Source: Legionella parisiensis (GTDB lineage Bacteria; Pseudomonadota; Gammaproteobacteria; Legionellales; Legionellaceae). Taken from it: a stretch of 64,000 bases of DNA. Positions 45,813 through 55,687 of the stretch are shown piece after piece; within the stretch, counting starts at the first letter, position 1; each line of letters opens with the position of its first letter. The notes beneath the pieces were generated by a model. That model searched no databases. It was given only the letters and a program-made list of their open reading frames with translations, and was not told the DNA's origin. The stretch is from the NCBI RefSeq assembly GCF_001467945.1, contig NZ_LNYQ01000006.1, forward strand, positions 62,001 to 126,000, in the 5' to 3' direction. The translations under genes were made by a program, and so were the position numbers.

Positions 45813-48734
45813 TTAAACTATAGACTCATTCAATGTAAATCCATTTAGAATTCCCGGTGTAAATGGATTAACCTGATTATTTGTTTTTAACAGGTAACGC
45901 CCTGAGTTGCTATTGATTTCAAATAGAATTTGCAAGCTGGAACTGTCTTGTTCATCAACGAGAACATTCACCTTTTCAAGTAGTTTAAATAAAGCCCAGA
46001 TTCCTTGTTCTGCAAGCTCATAGTGATTGCCTTCAATTGAATTAAGAGCAAGTTTTGCGTGGGATTGAGGCCAGGTAAAACGAATAACAGACTCGGTGCT
46101 TTGATTATCGGTCAATTTTGTGCTGCCAATCTGAAGCTCCAGGTTTGCAACCACAGGATCAAGGCTAATTTTTTGCAGACTAAAATCAATTCTACTTTCT
46201 TCGCCATGGTCAGGGAAAAACATATTGGTAATTATATTCGCACGTATCAGCGCATCTAATGTTTCTGATGCTATAGGTAATACGGAGTCATTTACTGCTT
46301 TAGGCTTCCATTCTGCATTAGAAATATCTAGAAATGGTTTAACATAGTTTTCAGTAAATGAATTTAATGCACCATGAGTAGAAAAGAAATGGTTGAAATC
46401 ATTTATTGAAATTTCTTCTTGCTGTGATGCATCAAAAGGATAGCGTCTGGCAATAGTGTTTTGGAATTCTCTATAAACGGTTTGATGCCATTGTTGGTTA
46501 ATATACTGACGACTGTCTTTGATAAGAATCCCCCACGTATCACTTGCTAATTGTTTTGTCCAGGTACTTAGAGGTTCGGGTAATTGTCGTGCTTGGTTAT
46601 AAAGTAAACTTACTGGATCGGAGGCACTGTCGCTAGCAAAACGTGTTTTGGTAATATTAAACGCAGTTTTACCTCCATCATTTATCATAGATAAAGTAGA
46701 AATAAAGCGCTCCAAATCAACGATTTTCAGACTTAATTCTTTAATGCTGGAAAGGCTCATTAAGTTTAAATCAGTAAATTGATTGGCAATAGATTGATTG
46801 AATAGCGATGTGCTATTACTCAAGTCAGCTTTGGTTTCTTGTTGGATTAAGCCGACCATTTTGCTTAATGCATGAGATTGCTCCAGATTTTTAACCACTT
46901 GCCGGCCAGCTTGATAATCTTGATAATGCAAGGGTTGTGATTTGCGCATGAACGTTTGCCACCAGGTGACATAATCAAAACAATATGCCTGAGTTATCAT
47001 TTCCTGTAATTGGTTTAAATCATTACGCGCTAAAACCCAGTTTTCTTTTTGCAGACTGTGGCTAATATCAGGGACTCTTTGCATCACTTCATTAAAACCT
47101 GAGCGGGTAAAGTAACCAGGTAATTCATTAGTAGCCAATACAAAACCATTAATTGCAATTTTTTGTTTGGCATTAGGTAAATACTCTTTTGCAATCGAGT
47201 AATAGAGGTAACTCGTGGGCAAGGCATTTAAATAATTCCTGGCATCACTAACTACCTGTGGCTTCACGGTTATATTTTTGGGGGGGGTGCTTAATAAGTG
47301 CTTTAATAGTGCCAGCTGTTTGTTTAAAGAACTTTCAGGCTGGTTTTTCCATTGAGCAGCAAACCAATCATGTACTTGCATTGCTGAAAAATGTTCCGGC
47401 TGGCCTAGCATCAGATAAATTTTCAAGGCGTTATAACGAACGATGGGGGTATTTCCTGAATTATTGATTACATCTTCCAGCTCGCCGGTTAATGAAGGTA
47501 AAAATTCACCATGGAGACGATTTTCAGCATTGTAGTGCAAATTGTGTTTTAATTGATGCACTGTGGGTAGCGACAAGGAATTACTGGGGATATTACTCAT
47601 CGTTTTTGCGGCTTTGGATAAATGATACAGGGCCTGTTTTTCTTTGTTTTTCTGACTATTCAGTACATCATAAGCAAGTAATTCTTTACTTGCTTCATCC
47701 AATAAATGAGCTGTTTTATAATGGTTATAGCTTAAGATCAGCAAGCTGATTCCTGCAATACTCGCAGTAACTGCAATAATGGGCTTTTGCGAAAATTTTC
47801 TGATTTGTGGAATTTGACTGCAATGCTCCTGGATGGTTTTTAATGCTCCTTCAACAAAATAGGCTCTGAAATTTGTTGCTTGAGGAAATGTATCCTGGAC
47901 CATCAAGGCATATTCGTGCTGGATTTTCTTATTCAGACGGTCAATACTCACGCCACCTTGCTCTGCACTACTAAAATAAATGGAATGTAAATTAAAAAGT
48001 TTGAGTGAGATTCCCTGAATTAATGCGTGAATAGGAGCACGCAAGCTAGCTACCTGTAAGGGAAATTCCCGAATTAAACTGCGTCTCATTGTAGAACGCG
48101 CGGGATGCATTTTGTTAATTACTTGTTGACCAAGTTGTTCGGTGAGCTGATTGAATTGGAATGAGTATGCTTCTATTTTTTTCTTTAACTCATTCCTGCA
48201 ATCAAGCGAAAACCCTAAAGGTTTCGATAAATTAGTTGTATGTTCTGATTGGTAAAATTCGGTGAACCCGGCAAGGGTATCCATTTTGGTAAACATCAGC
48301 GCAAGATTAATGGAATAACCCAGGTTAGTTCCAAATCGCTCCAACAGTTGCAAATGTGCTTTCTTCTGTTCTGCAAACTGACTTGGATCCGCAATAAGTA
48401 AGTCGTTTACATCAATGCATAAAACAAGACCAGTAATTTTTAGATACGTATTGCACCGGTTCAATTGCTTCAGGGTATTAAGTAATAAGGTTTTGCTGTT
48501 GGTAAGCCAATTTTCACCAAGCTCAATAATAATCCCTTTCTGATTAAAATATATTTTGGCATGTTGTTCGCTAAAAACAGGTATTTCTTCCAAATTACTC
48601 TGCTTTAATATGGCCGACTTTCCTTGAGCATTTTTTCCAGTAATCACTATAAAAGAAAGCTGATTGCTTTGTGGCTTTAATTGTGAAAGTATTTTTTTTA
48701 TAGCATCACATAATGCGCGTAAAGAATTGTCCAT
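45813..48734 (-). CDS. icmF: Dot/Icm type IVB secretion protein IcmF
   Basis: IcmF is an inner-membrane protein that, with DotU, stabilises the Dot/Icm core complex and helps place it at the cell pole; it is the homolog of TssM in type VI secretion. The 973-aa protein has a P-loop-like GKNAQGKS at residues 33–40, a membrane segment at about residues 320–340 (ASIAGISLLILSYNHY), a long helical periplasmic region and a beta-rich C-terminal domain. The start overlaps the stop of dotU (ATGA), so the two are coupled. No other dot/icm genes are in the window, unlike the arrangement next to icmB described in L. pneumophila. Confidence 0.92.
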   Translation of the reverse strand: MDNSLRALCDAIKKILSQLKPQSNQLSFIVITGKNAQGKSAILKQSNLEEIPVFSEQHAKIYFNQKGIIIELGENWLTNSKTLLLNTLKQLNRCNTYLKITGLVLCIDVNDLLIADPSQFAEQKKAHLQLLERFGTNLGYSINLALMFTKMDTLAGFTEFYQSEHTTNLSKPLGFSLDCRNELKKKIEAYSFQFNQLTEQLGQQVINKMHPARSTMRRSLIREFPLQVASLRAPIHALIQGISLKLFNLHSIYFSSAEQGGVSIDRLNKKIQHEYALMVQDTFPQATNFRAYFVEGALKTIQEHCSQIPQIRKFSQKPIIAVTASIAGISLLILSYNHYKTAHLLDEASKELLAYDVLNSQKNKEKQALYHLSKAAKTMSNIPSNSLSLPTVHQLKHNLHYNAENRLHGEFLPSLTGELEDVINNSGNTPIVRYNALKIYLMLGQPEHFSAMQVHDWFAAQWKNQPESSLNKQLALLKHLLSTPPKNITVKPQVVSDARNYLNALPTSYLYYSIAKEYLPNAKQKIAINGFVLATNELPGYFTRSGFNEVMQRVPDISHSLQKENWVLARNDLNQLQEMITQAYCFDYVTWWQTFMRKSQPLHYQDYQAGRQVVKNLEQSHALSKMVGLIQQETKADLSNSTSLFNQSIANQFTDLNLMSLSSIKELSLKIVDLERFISTLSMINDGGKTAFNITKTRFASDSASDPVSLLYNQARQLPEPLSTWTKQLASDTWGILIKDSRQYINQQWHQTVYREFQNTIARRYPFDASQQEEISINDFNHFFSTHGALNSFTENYVKPFLDISNAEWKPKAVNDSVLPIASETLDALIRANIITNMFFPDHGEESRIDFSLQKISLDPVVANLELQIGSTKLTDNQSTESVIRFTWPQSHAKLALNSIEGNHYELAEQGIWALFKLLEKVNVLVDEQDSSSLQILFEINSNSGRYLLKTNNQVNPFTPGILNGFTLNESIV

Positions 48735-49522
48735 CAGCTATCCAGAAGAGCAAGTTGGGTATGTCCAAATAAAACATTTTTTGCTTTATTTTCCAATAAG
48801 TATTGGCTGGTCAAAAAAGCAAGTGTTACCACAGTAATCGCAGTAATCAAAGTTATTATGACAGCTTTATAATTTTTTTTAACAATTTTAGGTATAGGGT
48901 TTTCATTAAATAAACGGCGTGGTTGATTAAAACGATTTTGCTGAATTATTTGATAAAGATCTTCAATATAGTTATCCAAAACCTGGCGTCCATCAGGTTT
49001 GAGATGGTAATGGCCCTCAAAGCCAATGATCAGGAGAAAATAAACCAACTCAATAAGATCAAGGTATTGGTTTGGTCTTTCTTTTATGTAATTGAGGATT
49101 TCAAAAAAACGATGTTGTGGTTGAGCATTATCGTTAGAGAGGGGTGTGAACGCTTTAAATTCGGCGGTAATTTGATACACGCGCATGTAATTTTTACCCA
49201 AGATTTCATCTATGGTCGCTGCCATTAAATAATGGGCGATGGCAGCAAAGTCTGTCGGGTATTTCGATGCATCCATTTTGCTCTGAAAAGCAAGGAGCTC
49301 ATGTTCAATATTGTCTCTGATGTTCTCAATGGCAGGCAATGAAGGGCTAAGACACAGCCGTTCCAGTAGCGATAAAAGAGGCCCTGCTGCCGCAACTAAA
49401 GCATTAGTTGAAAAAGGAGCAATAAATAATTTGGAGCGATAGTAACCTTGCGGGACAAGTATTGTTCCCGAATCAACAAGTTGACTGCTGACCAATGAGG
49501 CTGGATAATGCGCAACGGTCAT
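48734..49522 (-). CDS. dotU: Dot/Icm type IVB secretion protein DotU (IcmH)
   Basis: DotU partners IcmF in the inner membrane and is homologous to TssL of type VI secretion. The 262-aa protein is mainly cytoplasmic and helical with one C-terminal membrane span (about residues 225–245: YKAVIITLITAITVVTLAFL), and it contains the family segments AHYLMAATIDEILGKN, FFEILNYI and FEGHYHL. The ATG at 49522 has AGGAG at the right distance; the frame is open upstream from 49573 without one. Its stop overlaps the icmF start by ATGA. Confidence 0.93.
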   Translation of the reverse strand: MTVAHYPASLVSSQLVDSGTILVPQGYYRSKLFIAPFSTNALVAAAGPLLSLLERLCLSPSLPAIENIRDNIEHELLAFQSKMDASKYPTDFAAIAHYLMAATIDEILGKNYMRVYQITAEFKAFTPLSNDNAQPQHRFFEILNYIKERPNQYLDLIELVYFLLIIGFEGHYHLKPDGRQVLDNYIEDLYQIIQQNRFNQPRRLFNENPIPKIVKKNYKAVIITLITAITVVTLAFLTSQYLLENKAKNVLFGHTQLALLDS

Positions 49523-49669
49523 AGTCTTGCTCCTAGTAGGTCCTGATTCAAGCATGAATTCTTTTGCAAACACTCGAAGTTTAAAAGAAGATGATACGTT
49601 ATATATCGCTTATAGTTCAAGTGAGTCAAGTTTTTAAACTGTTAATGTGCTGCTAGCAAAAGTCACTAT

Positions 49670-51304
49670 CTAGATTGGCAAGGTTTTACCTGGATAATGG
49701 GTATTGGTTGGTGCAGCCTGTACTGTTTGAATCGCTTTGACAATATCCCTAATTTCCATAGGGGTATGGTGGCTTTCTCCTAACTTATCACAAGCTAATT
49801 TTAGATCCCCGTTGTCTTCGAACGCAGTCTTTATTTTATGAATTAAAGGAGACAAAGTACGGTTTTGATTGCCAAAAAAATTAGATTGGGAGCCTTGATA
49901 ACATTCAGTACACGCTTCTAATAAACCTATTAGCATGGCTGTAGTATGAGTTTTGTTGCCATTAGGATTTGGGGCTACCCTAATCAATTCAAGCCTGCTT
50001 TTGACTTGACTTAACGATCTCGGTAAAAATAAATTTTTTAGTGCTTGCTCAGAAAGCTTATTTAAAATCATGGTTTGCTCCCTAGAGGAAGCCGCATAAG
50101 ACAGAAAAGAAGAAAATTTCAGCAAATCTTTTGCAAAAATTTTTTCAAATCCCGTTTTAGAGAAGCCGCTTAAAAAATCAGTTTGCTTTTCTTTAGGAAC
50201 AAGAGCAAAAAATTCAACAGCTTGTTGGGGATCATTTATATTCCTCTCAAACCAATTTCTTTCATGAAGCCTTTTAAATAATTGAGCTATATTTTTTTGG
50301 GGTAATTCATTTAAAACGTCATTCAAATCAGAAGAATAAAATGAAATGTTTTCAAGCTTATCCACAATTTTTGAAAAATCTGCGTCTTCTTCTTTTGGTG
50401 GTGTAAATGCAGCGTGTAGGCCATTAAGTTGATTTTGGAACCCAGGAATTTCTTTTGCGCATATTGTTTCAATTTCTGATTTAAGTTGGGTGAATGTTTG
50501 TTCTTGATGTGGAATCCCAGCGCTTAAGTTTGTTGTCGCCATAAAAACTAAAAATCGAATATTCTGATACAAAGCTGCTTTTGCCCCAGGCTCAGTGAAT
50601 TGGCTTTCTATTATATTAGAAATTTGCGCTAAATATTTTGAGAAAGACTCTTGATTGACTGCCAGAAAACTTCGAGTCATTGAATCAAATACATTTTTTT
50701 CTTCCAAACTTGATGTCGATTCAACCTCATAATAATCGCGTCGATAACAACCATAAGGGTCTTCCTTTCTGAATCGATGGCTATCATAAGCAAAAGGGCC
50801 GCCAAAACCATCAAATGTGATGCATGAAGACGAGGACGCTGTAAAAATAATTTTTGAGCAGTTTACTCCTAAAGTTGCTACGATTTGAGATTCATATTCT
50901 TTTTGATACTCTGGGTCTAACAAACCACTTTTGTTCTTATAGCTTGTTCCAAAACACACCACCACTTGAATCGTGTCGGAAAATTCATGTTCTCTCATTA
51001 ACCTTCTTAAAAAAGAAAAAGAATTAGAACTGAGTCCACCTCCAAAATGCAGCATCATCATTTTTTGTATTTCATTATTGTTCATGTCAAGAATTGAGAC
51101 GGCCACGCAGTCTGAGAGACCTCCCGTGTACATCCCTTTATAATTACTGTTTTTTTTATCTAAAAGGACAAAAACCTCAGGCAAATTATTTAAACCAGAC
51201 ATCTCAACGAGCTTTAATTGAGCATTATCGTGTATGGGCGGAGTAATTAACTCAGAAAATAAAAAATCCTTTCCTTTTTTTTGTTCATCTATAGGTGCTT
51301 TCAT
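49670..51304 (-). CDS. CheD-like Cys/His domain protein; candidate Dot/Icm effector
   Basis: The 544-aa protein has an N-terminal region (about residues 35–175) that resembles CheD-family deamidases. It has Thr60, Cys66 and His86 in YTGGLSDCVAVSIL and MMLHFGG, followed by a helix, the strand VVVCFGTS, a helix and the strand IIFTASSSSCITFDG. CheD uses Thr, Cys and His with the same Thr-to-Cys spacing of six. The Cys-to-His spacing here is 20 against about 17 in CheD. The remaining roughly 370 residues are helical and unrecognised. It lies just upstream of dotU on the same strand but about 150 bases away. CNF1 and BLF1 toxins share the fold, so protein-glutamine deamidation in the host is a reasonable hypothesis. 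The ATG at 51304 is preferred over a TTG at 51310. Confidence 0.75.
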   Translation of the reverse strand: MKAPIDEQKKGKDFLFSELITPPIHDNAQLKLVEMSGLNNLPEVFVLLDKKNSNYKGMYTGGLSDCVAVSILDMNNNEIQKMMMLHFGGGLSSNSFSFLRRLMREHEFSDTIQVVVCFGTSYKNKSGLLDPEYQKEYESQIVATLGVNCSKIIFTASSSSCITFDGFGGPFAYDSHRFRKEDPYGCYRRDYYEVESTSSLEEKNVFDSMTRSFLAVNQESFSKYLAQISNIIESQFTEPGAKAALYQNIRFLVFMATTNLSAGIPHQEQTFTQLKSEIETICAKEIPGFQNQLNGLHAAFTPPKEEDADFSKIVDKLENISFYSSDLNDVLNELPQKNIAQLFKRLHERNWFERNINDPQQAVEFFALVPKEKQTDFLSGFSKTGFEKIFAKDLLKFSSFLSYAASSREQTMILNKLSEQALKNLFLPRSLSQVKSRLELIRVAPNPNGNKTHTTAMLIGLLEACTECYQGSQSNFFGNQNRTLSPLIHKIKTAFEDNGDLKLACDKLGESHHTPMEIRDIVKAIQTVQAAPTNTHYPGKTLPI

Positions 51305-51310
51305 GATCAA

Positions 51311-51740
51311 TACCCGCCAATTTACTATTTAAAAAATTACCATGATGATTTTATTTTAATTAGGTGAAGTTAATGCTTCATTAAGTAGAAATGAATGATT
51401 GGAATGGCCTAGTACGAATTGGATCGCAGTCTTAAGGCTGACTTTTCTCCAATATTCCTAATGTGTAAGTAAGAGATTGCTCTTAAGGATAGCTTCTCTC
51501 CTGTATAGAATGACACCTATATCTTGTACAGAAGTTAAAATTAGAACTGAACTCAAATCGCGTAGCTGTTGGTGTTGAATTTATTTGCATCCCTCATGAA
51601 CAATAAGGTACTATTCGGGTTTGCAAAATATAGAACTATTTTGGTACTATATTTATAATATGGATAGAAAATTGAGCAAGAGAATATTTTGTTTCAAATT
51701 AAGACTTATTTAGTACTAGATTATTCGATTTTGAGGTGTT
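51311..51740. other. Divergent intergenic region with the suf operator
   Basis: No gene was found in these 430 bases. Besides the palindrome at 51626–51654, short GTACTA-type motifs recur at about 51608, 51645 and 51712. The part nearer the candidate effector carries no recognised element. Confidence 0.5.
51626..51654. promoter_or_regulatory. Candidate Rrf2-family operator of the suf operon
   Basis: AAATATAG (51626–51633) and CTATATTT (51647–51654) form a 29-bp palindrome that extends, with one mismatch, to AAATATAGxAC and GTxCTATATTT. It resembles the IscR type 1 site, which has ATA at one edge and TAT at the other around a central AT-rich part. A TATAAT hexamer begins at 51654, so a bound regulator would cover the promoter. 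It is 87 bases before the start of the Rrf2 gene. Confidence 0.55.
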
Positions 51741-52202
51741 ATGCTGCGCATCAGCAAGTTGGCCGATTATGGAACAGTTGTGATGGTTTATCTCGCCAGG
51801 CACGCGCAAGAATTATGTAATGCTCGTGATATTGCATTACATACTCATCTGACTGTACCTACGGTAAGTAAAATTTTAAAACGTTTAACCAGTGCAGGTT
51901 TGTTAACTTCCGTACGTGGAGTGACTGGAGGATATCGATTGCGACGGCCTGCAACTGAAATTTCTGTGTCGCAAATAATTTTTGCATTTGAAGAACATCG
52001 TGGTTTCACAGAGTGCAGTTTGCAACCTAATGATTGTTCATTGCAAGGTGTTTGCACTATTCAGGGTAATTGGCGATTAATTAGCCAAGCAATTGAAACC
52101 GCTTTGGATAGTGTAAGTTTAGCCACTTTGGCTAGACCAAGTTTGCAAGCACAAGATGTGGAGCGAGTTCGACAATTGGCAAGTGGAGTTAATCGTGGCT
52201 AA
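51741..52202 (+). CDS. Rrf2-family Fe-S regulator of the SUF operon
   Basis: This 153-aa winged-helix protein belongs to the Rrf2/IscR group, in the subfamily found at the head of suf operons. The helix–turn–helix is [19 protein letters not shown] (about residues 37–55) followed by [14 protein letters not shown]. Three Cys in [15 protein letters not shown] (about residues 92–106) are the expected Fe-S ligands. It is likely to repress its own operon when cluster supply is good. The stop overlaps the sufB GTG start, coupling regulator and operon. Confidence 0.9.
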   Translation: MLRISKLADYGTVVMVYLARHAQELCNARDIALHTHLTVPTVSKILKRLTSAGLLTSVRGVTGGYRLRRPATEISVSQIIFAFEEHRGFTECSLQPNDCSLQGVCTIQGNWRLISQAIETALDSVSLATLARPSLQAQDVERVRQLASGVNRG

Positions 52203-53643
52203 AAGCAGTGAGCAAATTAATTCTCTGCTCGATAGAGAATATCAACATGGGTTTACAACCGACATTGAAGTAGATACTTTTGAGCCGGGACTGGACGAAG
52301 ACGTTATTCGTCGTTTGTCAGCAATTAAAGGTGAGCCAGAATTTTTGCTTGAATGGCGTTTAAAAGCCTATAGGCATTGGTTAACCATGTCTCCTCCTCA
52401 ATGGTCCAGCGTTCATTACCCGCCTGTGGATTATAAGGCTCTTTCGTATTATTCAGCGCCAAAAATGAAAAAAGATGCGCCTAAGAGTCTGGATGAGGTC
52501 GATCCTGAGTTACTAAGAACTTATGAGAAACTGGGTATTCCTTTAAGAGAACAAGAAATGCTGGCTGGAGTTGCTGTAGATGCTGTTTTTGATAGTGTTT
52601 CCGTGGCAACTACGTTTAAAGCGAAACTCGCTGAAAAAGGTGTTATTTTTTGTCCTATTTCTGAAGCAGTACATAAACATCCAGAGTTGCTCATGCAATA
52701 TTTAGGCTCGGTAGTACCGTATCGGGATAATTTTTATGCTGCTTTGAATTCGGCCGTATTTAGTGATGGTTCTTTTGTATATGTTCCCAAAGGGGTGCGT
52801 TGCCCGATGGAATTATCAACTTATTTTCGAATTAATGCTGCCTCTACAGGACAATTTGAGCGTACCTTGATTATCGCTGATGTGGATAGTTACGTTTCTT
52901 ATCTTGAAGGTTGTACCGCACCCATGCGTGATGAAAATCAACTCCATGCTGCCGTAGTTGAGTTGATTGCTATGGATGGGGCGCAAATTAAATATTCTAC
53001 GGTGCAAAACTGGTATCCAGGTGATAAGGAAGGAAAAGGTGGGATTTATAATTTTGTGACGAAACGTGGCGCTTGCCGCGGAAAACGCTCTAAAATTTCC
53101 TGGACGCAAATTGAAACGGGTTCTGCAATTACCTGGAAATATCCCAGTGTTATTTTACAAGGAGATGATTCCGTTGGTGAGTTCTATTCAGTTGCCTTAA
53201 CTAATAATTATCAACAAGCCGATACCGGCACAAAAATGATCCATATTGGCAAAAACACGCGTTCAACTATTATTTCCAAAGGGATCAGTGCAGGACGTGC
53301 ACATAATGCTTATCGCGGTTTGGTTCGTATCGCACCAACAGCAACGAATGCACGAAATTATACTCAGTGCGATTCAATGCTAATGGGCTCTGAATGTTCC
53401 GCACATACCTTTCCTTATATAGAAGTCAAGAACCCCACCGCACAAGTAGAACATGAAGCAACTACTTCCAAGATCAGTGAAGAGCAATTGTTTTATTGTC
53501 AACAACGAGGAATCGATACTGAGGATGCTGTTTCGATGATCGTCAATGGTTTTTGTAAGCAGGTATTAAAAGAATTACCTATGGAATTTGCGGTGGAAGC
53601 GACTAAATTGCTAGGTCTAAGTTTAGAAGGGGCAGTAGGTTAA
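52195..53643 (+). CDS. sufB: Fe-S cluster scaffold subunit SufB
   Basis: SufB with SufC and SufD forms the scaffold on which Fe-S clusters are built. The start is the GTG at 52195, with GGAG before it, giving 482 aa; the frame from 52156 would add residues not found in the family. The conserved [18 protein letters not shown] segment near the C-terminus holds the Cys and Glu used in persulfide transfer and cluster binding. It overlaps the regulator gene by 8 bases and precedes sufC by 1 base. Confidence 0.95.
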   Translation: MAKSSEQINSLLDREYQHGFTTDIEVDTFEPGLDEDVIRRLSAIKGEPEFLLEWRLKAYRHWLTMSPPQWSSVHYPPVDYKALSYYSAPKMKKDAPKSLDEVDPELLRTYEKLGIPLREQEMLAGVAVDAVFDSVSVATTFKAKLAEKGVIFCPISEAVHKHPELLMQYLGSVVPYRDNFYAALNSAVFSDGSFVYVPKGVRCPMELSTYFRINAASTGQFERTLIIADVDSYVSYLEGCTAPMRDENQLHAAVVELIAMDGAQIKYSTVQNWYPGDKEGKGGIYNFVTKRGACRGKRSKISWTQIETGSAITWKYPSVILQGDDSVGEFYSVALTNNYQQADTGTKMIHIGKNTRSTIISKGISAGRAHNAYRGLVRIAPTATNARNYTQCDSMLMGSECSAHTFPYIEVKNPTAQVEHEATTSKISEEQLFYCQQRGIDTEDAVSMIVNGFCKQVLKELPMEFAVEATKLLGLSLEGAVG

Positions 53644-53644
53644 T

Positions 53645-54391
53645 ATGTTAAAAATTAAAGAGCTAAATGTTGAAATAAATGACCAATCCATTTTAAAAGG
53701 CATTAATCTTCAGGTAAATGCAGGTGAAGTCCATGCCATTATGGGACCTAATGGCTCAGGCAAAAGCACCCTGTCCAAAGTATTAGCCGGCCATCCTTCT
53801 TATCAACTGATTAGTGGGGAAATAAACTATTTAGGACAGGATTTAACCCCGTTGTCTCCCGAAGAAAGAGCGCGTGCCGGTATTTTTCTGTCGTTTCAAT
53901 ATCCGGTGGAAATACCTGGTGTAACGAATGTTAACTTTCTTAAAGCTTCTGTTAATGCAGTACGTAAAGGCCAGGGTAAAAACACACTGGATGCCATTGA
54001 ATTCCTGACATTCATTCGAGAGAAATGCCAGTTACTGGAAATGGATGAAAGCTTTCTGTATCGCAGCATTAATGAAGGGTTTTCGGGCGGCGAAAAAAAG
54101 CGTAATGAAATTTTACAAATGGCAGCTTTGGAACCAAAGCTCGCTATTCTTGATGAGACTGATTCAGGCTTGGATATTGATGCACTACGTATTATTTCAC
54201 ATGGTGTTAATGCAATGCGGTCTCCCGAACGTTCTATTATTTTAGTAACGCATTATCAGCGCTTGCTTGATTATATTGAGCCGGATTTTATCCATGTGCT
54301 GGTAAATGGTCGTATTATTATGTCCGGCGATAAATCATTAGCGCTCGAATTAGAGAAAAAAGGGTACAGCTGGCTTGAGGAAACGGTGTAG
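53645..54391 (+). CDS. sufC: SUF ABC-type ATPase SufC
   Basis: SufC is the ATPase that drives shape changes in the SufBCD scaffold. The 248-aa protein has the Walker A MGPNGSGKSTLSKV (about residues 35–48), the signature FSGGEKKRNEI and the Walker B LAILDETDSGLDIDAL. The DETDSGLD form, with Thr where many ABC proteins have Ala or Pro, is typical of SufC. Confidence 0.96.
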   Translation: MLKIKELNVEINDQSILKGINLQVNAGEVHAIMGPNGSGKSTLSKVLAGHPSYQLISGEINYLGQDLTPLSPEERARAGIFLSFQYPVEIPGVTNVNFLKASVNAVRKGQGKNTLDAIEFLTFIREKCQLLEMDESFLYRSINEGFSGGEKKRNEILQMAALEPKLAILDETDSGLDIDALRIISHGVNAMRSPERSIILVTHYQRLLDYIEPDFIHVLVNGRIIMSGDKSLALELEKKGYSWLEETV

Positions 54392-54395
54392 TGAT

Positions 54396-55682
54396 ATGAG
54401 CGAGATTTTGGATTTTTACCAACAACGAGCAAATGCTGGTTTATCTACTTTGCCTTGGCTCGCCCAATTGCAAACTAAGGCATTAATGGATTTGAATCGA
54501 CGTGGATTTCCAACGCGACATGATGAAGACTGGAAATATACTAGTGTCGAGGCATTATTAAATCAGCCGTTTATGCGTTTTAATACTACAGAGAACCTCA
54601 ATGAGTCTGAGGTATATACGGATGAAATAAGCTCTGATTTACCAATAAATCAGCATATATTGATTCGCAATGGACTCATTTTGGGTGTGGAGCAGCTTGC
54701 CAAAACCTTACCTAAAGGCGTATTAGTACTTCCTTTAGCAGTTGCATTGACACAACATCCAGAATTACTTAAGCCTTATCTGGGAACTGTTTTAAAACAA
54801 GAGCATGGTTTTCATTATTTAAATACGGCGATGATTCACTGTGGTGTGTTGATTTATATTCCATCAGGTGTTGTTCTTGAAGAGCCAATAGCCTTAACTC
54901 ATGTACAGACTCAAGCAAATCAGGCAGTTTATTTGCGGCACTTGATTGTTGCCGAGGAAAACAGTCAGGCTGCAATAGTTGAAGACTATCAAGGTTTGGC
55001 TGATTGTTGTTATTTGACGAATACGGTAACTGAGATTGTTGTTGGTGCTGGTGCAAAATTAACACATTATACCCTGCAAAGAGAGAGTAAATCTGCTTTT
55101 CATATAGGCCATCTGTCGGTGAACCAATCAGAAGGCAGTGAATTTGCTAATCATTCTTTAAGCCTTGGCGGGCAATGGGTGCGCTCTGATATCAGCTTGT
55201 ATTTGCAAGAAGAAAAAACACATTCTTTGATGAATGGGATTTATGCTCCTGCTGAAGGACAACATGTGGATCATCATACCACAGTGCAGCATCTAGTACC
55301 TTCTTGCAGTAGTGAACAAGATTATAAAGGCATTCTCACTGGACGTTCACGTGCAGTATTTAATGGTAAGGTATTTGTTGCTAAAGATGCCCAGCATACT
55401 GATGCCAAACAACAAAATAAAAACCTATTACTCTCAGCAAATGCAGAGGTGGATACTAAGCCGCAGTTGGAAATTTTTGCCGATGATGTATTGTGCTCTC
55501 ATGGTGCGACGGTTGGACAATTGGATGAGGAAGCATTATTTTATTTGGCAACTCGTGGGATTGGTCGACTTGAAGCATCGCATTATTTAATTCATGCTTT
55601 TGCTAGTGATAATCTTCGGCTTATCCCCCATCGCCAATTAGCGGAGTATATGGGGCATTTATTAACACAACAGTTGGGGTAA
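54396..55682 (+). CDS. sufD: Fe-S cluster scaffold subunit SufD
   Basis: SufD partners SufB in the scaffold and aids iron entry. The 428-aa protein begins MSEILDFYQQRANAGLSTLP, with DEDWKYTSVEALL (about residues 42–54) as the usual opening. The beta-helix core includes HSLSLGGQWVRSDI and TDAKQQNKNLLLSANAEVDT, PQLEIFADDVLCSHGAT, which is the SufB/D family signature. The ATG at 54396 is preferred; the frame is open from 54375 inside sufC. It starts 4 bases after the sufC stop. Confidence 0.93.
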   Translation: MSEILDFYQQRANAGLSTLPWLAQLQTKALMDLNRRGFPTRHDEDWKYTSVEALLNQPFMRFNTTENLNESEVYTDEISSDLPINQHILIRNGLILGVEQLAKTLPKGVLVLPLAVALTQHPELLKPYLGTVLKQEHGFHYLNTAMIHCGVLIYIPSGVVLEEPIALTHVQTQANQAVYLRHLIVAEENSQAAIVEDYQGLADCCYLTNTVTEIVVGAGAKLTHYTLQRESKSAFHIGHLSVNQSEGSEFANHSLSLGGQWVRSDISLYLQEEKTHSLMNGIYAPAEGQHVDHHTTVQHLVPSCSSEQDYKGILTGRSRAVFNGKVFVAKDAQHTDAKQQNKNLLLSANAEVDTKPQLEIFADDVLCSHGATVGQLDEEALFYLATRGIGRLEASHYLIHAFASDNLRLIPHRQLAEYMGHLLTQQLG

Positions 55683-55687
55683 GCTAG

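Noticed and set aside
47258-47749. Plus-strand frames of 69 and 85 codons
   Set aside because: They lie inside icmF on the opposite strand and look like noise.
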